From a bacterium (lineage in GTDB: Bacteria; Krumholzibacteriota; Krumholzibacteria; LZORAL124-64-63), in NCBI GenBank assembly GCA_003646045.1, contig QNDV01000058.1, positions 1 through 9,597 on the forward strand: a stretch of DNA of 9,597 bases, written 5' to 3'. The translations under genes were made by a program, and so were the position numbers. This document shows positions 7,064 through 9,597 of this stretch, one piece after another. Numbering within the stretch: position 1 is the stretch's first letter; the number at the start of each line of letters is the position of its first letter. Under the pieces are notes generated by a model that did not search any database, had not been told where the DNA came from, and saw only the letters and a program-made list of their open reading frames with translations.

Positions 7064-7080
7064 GGTTCTCCCTCTGCGGC

Positions 7081-8475
7081 TCAGCCGCCCGACCCGGATT
7101 CCGGCCCACGCTTTTCGTCCGGAATCTCACAACTCAGAATCCGATACTTGCCGCTGGCCAGCAACGGGATTTCGTCGACATACTCGATAGTGAATTGCAC
7201 TCCGCGACCAAAGACCTCCTCGGTGCGCGCCCTGAGATGGGCCACCCGGGGTTCGTCCAGGTGCGGCGGCGTCAAGCGCAGCAGCAGGTCATCGTAGTCG
7301 CGCTGGACCAGTTGGGCCTGGCCACCGAGTGCCGTGGCGTGGTTCAGGAAGTTGGGCAACATGCCCACCCCCGCCAGGGGCCGCCGGTCCACCGTGTAGA
7401 GGATATCGGTCAGCCGCCCACCCACATCCCGCAACAACGGCAGGCTACGGCCACACGGACATGGTTCGGGGTCAAGGGCCGCCAGGTCACCTACCTCGTA
7501 GCGGATCATGGGCATGGCGTAGTTGAAGAGATCCGTGAACAGGATCGGCCCGTAGGACAACCCCGTCTCCGTGGGCGGGAATCCGCGCGAACCGTCAACC
7601 TCAAGGACGCACAGGTCCGTCGATATATGCAACCCTCCCACTTCCTCGCACTGTTGGGCCACGGGACCCGTTTCCCGCGAGCGATATGAATCCAGCACCG
7701 GCACCCCGAAGACACGTTCGAAGGTTGCCCGCTGGTCCGGTTGCAGCAACTCCCCGGTGGAAATGACCGCGCGCAGTGGCGGGAGAGCCAGGCGATCCTC
7801 TTCAACCACCCGCGCCACGGACATGAGCGCCCCGGGAAAGGCCCGGATCAGGGTCGCCCGCCGGTCCACCAACCCGGACATGAAGTCCCGGATCTCCTGG
7901 CGATCCTCGCCCAGGAAGGCCAGCATGTGCCGGCGCATGGCCAGCCGGTTGCGCAGGCGGCTCTTCCAGGTGTCGAAGTGCGGGTGGTCCATCACCGCCG
8001 GCCAGACCAGGCCCAGCCATTGCCCGAAATCCCAGCCGGCCCATTGCTCGAAGCGATAGATGCCGGCCTCCTTCACCGGCAGGGCGGCGTTGTCGCGCTT
8101 GAAATACACTACGTGCCCCGTGGTGCCTCCGGACATGGAATCGTGCACGGCAGCGGGCGGGATGTTGTCCGCCACCAGGTCATCCAGGTGGTCGATGATG
8201 TCGTATTTGGTCAACGGCGGCAGGACAGCCAGATCCGCCACGGAATTCACGTCCCGGGGCACCAGCCCGCAGGCGGCGAAGCGGTCCCGGTAGAAACGCG
8301 TATGTTCGTTGGCGTGGACCAGCAGACGGCGCAGACGATCCAGCTGCAGGTCGGCCAAGGCCCGGGGCTCCAGGCGCTCATTGGTCCGCAACTCGCGCAG
8401 ATGACGGGAAACGCCGGGAATACCGTCCCGGGCCAGGAAGCGATCGACCAGTAGTCGTGTCAGCGTTGCGGGCAT
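7081..8475 (-). CDS. PaaK/CapK-type adenylate-forming ligase, first gene of the operon
   Basis: This 464-residue protein belongs to the phenylacetate-CoA ligase/CapK branch of the adenylate-forming superfamily. Such enzymes activate a carboxylic acid with ATP and usually pass it to CoA or another acceptor. SGGTTG at 115-120 is the phosphate-binding loop, with ISTGELL at 238-244, DSYRSRETGP at 262-271 (adenine-binding region) and MIRYEVGDLAALD at 323-335 with the ribose-binding aspartate D330. CPCGR at 339-343 is the family cysteine motif. VGGRLTDIL (351-359) is the domain hinge and SGKYR (441-445) carries the probable catalytic lysine K443. Length fits the family. The ATG at 8475 has GGAG four bases upstream; the in-frame ATG at 8499 has no ribosome site and adds eight residues. 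CapK-like proteins recur in capsule loci, usually without a known substrate. Here it heads the operon, so its product may feed one of the downstream acyltransferases. Confidence 0.9.
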   Translation of the reverse strand: MPATLTRLLVDRFLARDGIPGVSRHLRELRTNERLEPRALADLQLDRLRRLLVHANEHTRFYRDRFAACGLVPRDVNSVADLAVLPPLTKYDIIDHLDDLVADNIPPAAVHDSMSGGTTGHVVYFKRDNAALPVKEAGIYRFEQWAGWDFGQWLGLVWPAVMDHPHFDTWKSRLRNRLAMRRHMLAFLGEDRQEIRDFMSGLVDRRATLIRAFPGALMSVARVVEEDRLALPPLRAVISTGELLQPDQRATFERVFGVPVLDSYRSRETGPVAQQCEEVGGLHISTDLCVLEVDGSRGFPPTETGLSYGPILFTDLFNYAMPMIRYEVGDLAALDPEPCPCGRSLPLLRDVGGRLTDILYTVDRRPLAGVGMLPNFLNHATALGGQAQLVQRDYDDLLLRLTPPHLDEPRVAHLRARTEEVFGRGVQFTIEYVDEIPLLASGKYRILSCEIPDEKRGPESGSGG

Positions 8476-8549
8476 GGATCTCCGTCCCAGGTACGACATT
8501 CAGGTGAGGCCAGGAGCGCCGCTTTCGGAACGCATTCCCCGACAAGTAT

Positions 8550-8578
8550 TTGACCCTCCGCGGCGGGACGCTCATGAT
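8550..8578 (+). promoter_or_regulatory. Candidate sigma-70 promoter for the glycosyltransferase gene
   Basis: TTGACC (8550-8555, five of six to the -35 consensus) is followed 17 bases later by CATGAT (8573-8578, four of six to the -10 consensus). Predicted initiation is near 8585, leaving a leader of about 170 bases before the ATG at 8759. The -10 box is mediocre. Confidence 0.35.
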
Positions 8579-8613
8579 AGTATCCGGCCAGATTGATGCC
8601 TGCATAGTATCGG
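8577..8613. repeat. Two copies of ATAGTATC(C)GG, 27 bases apart
   Basis: ATAGTATCCGG at 8577-8587 and ATAGTATCGG at 8604-8613 are direct repeats that differ by one inserted C. Each covers or abuts one of the two candidate -10 boxes. They could be half-sites for a regulator or simply related AT-rich promoter sequence. Confidence 0.35.
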
Positions 8614-8633
8614 TCGGTTTTGGCGGTGGTCAA
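8604..8633 (-). promoter_or_regulatory. Candidate sigma-70 promoter for the five-gene operon
   Basis: On the minus strand, TTGACC (8633-8628) is followed after 18 bases by TACTAT (8609-8604); GATACT with a 16-base spacer is an alternative -10. Predicted initiation is near 8597, giving a leader of about 120 bases to the ligase ATG. It faces the plus-strand candidate promoter, and the two have nearly the same centre. Confidence 0.38.
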
Positions 8634-8758
8634 CGTCCATATGGTCGTGCCGTCGCCCGGAAATGCATTACCGTGTGGCCGGTCGCGGCTTGACGGGAAA
8701 GACGGTGTCTCCTTCACTCGGATCCGATTCGGCCCCCGGCGGCCGGACGGAAGGGACC

Positions 8759-9597
8759 ATGGCCAAGCACCTGCTGATCATCGCCTACGCCTTCCCGCCC
8801 AACAGTGCGGTGGGATCAATGCGTCCCCTGCGGGTGACCAAATCCCTGGCCGGTCGCGGCTCCTGGCGAACCACGGTTATCTCGGTGCGACGGGAAGCCC
8901 GGCGCCGGGACGACGACCTGTTGCAGGAGGTCCCACCGGGCACGGAAATCCATCGGGTCCGGACCTTCGAACCACTGCGTCTGCTGGAGCAGCGACGAGC
9001 AGCAACCGCCCCCCCGGCTTCCGGCAACGGCACTCCCGGTACGGTGGCTTCCACACCGCCACCGGCACAGGGGGGACTGCGGGCCTGGATCCGCGATTTT
9101 CTTTCCACCCCCGACACCGAGTGGTTCTGGGTCCTGCCTGTGGTACTGCGCGCGGTGCGCCTGCACCTGCAGCAGCCCTTCGACGCGGTAATGGTTACCT
9201 CGCCACCCTGGTCCGCCCAATTCGCCGGACGGGCTCTGGCAAGCCTGCTGCGCATCCCCTGGATCGCCGACTACCGTGACCCCTGGGCCGACATCGATCG
9301 CGGCCATCGCACGGCGACCTTCGAGAACTGGAACCGGAAGCTGGAGGACGCGGTACTGCCCCACGCCTCGGCAGTGGTGTCCACGTCCGCTACGTATTCC
9401 CGGCTTCTGCGCCAGCGCTTTGCCGACCTGGATCCGGGCAGATTCGTGACAATCCACAACGGATTCGACGAGACGAAGATCCAACCGCGATCCCTGCCCG
9501 GTCACCGCCGTCTGACCATCGTCCACCTCGGGACCATCTACGAGATCTGGCACCCCTGGTCCTTCTTCACCGTCCTGAGCGACTGGTTGGACCGTCA
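8759..9597 (+). CDS. GT-B fold glycosyltransferase, C-terminus missing
   Basis: This is the N-terminal 279 residues of a GT4-like glycosyltransferase, cut by the window end. It would add a sugar to a lipid-linked precursor at the cytoplasmic face of the inner membrane. The start HLLIIAYAFPPNSAVGSMRP (4-23) is the first Rossmann strand with the usual F-P-P and G-S-x-R-P loop. DAVMVTSPPWSAQFAG (142-157), IPWIADYRDPWAD (167-179), VVSTSATYS (206-214) and TIHNGFDE (231-238) are characteristic N-domain motifs. IVHLGTIYE (254-262) opens the C-terminal, nucleotide-sugar-binding domain, most of which is missing. A Pro/Ala/Gly/Thr-rich stretch at 82-106 looks like a flexible insert. The ATG at 8759 has GGAAGGG directly upstream (spacer 3-4). 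It is transcribed away from the five-gene operon. Donor and acceptor sugars cannot be told from this part. Confidence 0.9.
   Translation, partial: MAKHLLIIAYAFPPNSAVGSMRPLRVTKSLAGRGSWRTTVISVRREARRRDDDLLQEVPPGTEIHRVRTFEPLRLLEQRRAATAPPASGNGTPGTVASTPPPAQGGLRAWIRDFLSTPDTEWFWVLPVVLRAVRLHLQQPFDAVMVTSPPWSAQFAGRALASLLRIPWIADYRDPWADIDRGHRTATFENWNRKLEDAVLPHASAVVSTSATYSRLLRQRFADLDPGRFVTIHNGFDETKIQPRSLPGHRRLTIVHLGTIYEIWHPWSFFTVLSDWLDR

Noticed and set aside
8460..8717. 85-codon minus-strand reading frame covering the start of the ligase gene and the intergenic region
   Set aside because: It overlaps the ligase N-terminus in another frame, runs through both candidate promoters, has no clear ribosome site, and shows no recognisable domain.
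1..9597. Whether this is an exosortase/PEP-CTERM exopolysaccharide locus
   Set aside because: Deacetylase, FemAB/CelD-like and ligase-type genes also occur in such loci, but no exosortase, PEP-CTERM protein or Prs regulator is present in the window, so the assignment is not supported here.

Overview
The window is part of a surface-polysaccharide (exopolysaccharide or O-antigen-like) biosynthesis locus from a GC-rich bacterium. Dense GC-ending codons and the gene content (Wzx-like flippase, Wzy/ligase-like polymerase, deacetylases, CelD/FemAB-like acyltransferase) fit a proteobacterium, most likely a gammaproteobacterium. That assignment is inferred from overall character, not from a marker gene. 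I see no rRNA, tRNA, CRISPR array, insertion sequence or phage gene.

Layout, left to right. (1) Bases 1-1618, minus strand: a polysaccharide deacetylase whose stop codon overlaps the start codon of a MOP-superfamily flippase; the flippase runs off the left edge. (2) 1619-1819: an intergenic region between divergently transcribed genes. (3) 1820-3184, plus strand: an O-antigen ligase/polymerase-type membrane protein, the only complete plus-strand gene. It meets the next operon tail to tail with 11 bp between stop codons and no visible terminator. (4) 8475 down to 3196, minus strand: a tight five-gene operon with gaps of 17-49 bp. In transcription order it encodes a PaaK/CapK-type adenylate-forming ligase, a serine-acetyltransferase-like left-handed beta-helix acyltransferase, a second polysaccharide deacetylase, a GNAT protein with a second GNAT-like C-terminal half, and a CelD/FemAB-like GNAT. 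(5) About 8476-8758: an intergenic region between divergent genes with two promoter-like elements pointing at each other. (6) 8759 to the right edge, plus strand: a GT-B fold glycosyltransferase, cut by the window end.

How the genes may work together (inference): the glycosyltransferase helps build a lipid-linked repeat unit, the flippase exports it, and the polymerase joins units. The five-gene operon looks like a decoration module. One protein activates a carboxylic acid, one deacetylase could expose amino groups on N-acetylated sugars, and three acyltransferases could add O- or N-acyl groups. No export or attachment machinery specific to one polysaccharide type is visible, so the product cannot be named.

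All function calls rest on motifs read by eye. No database search was possible.
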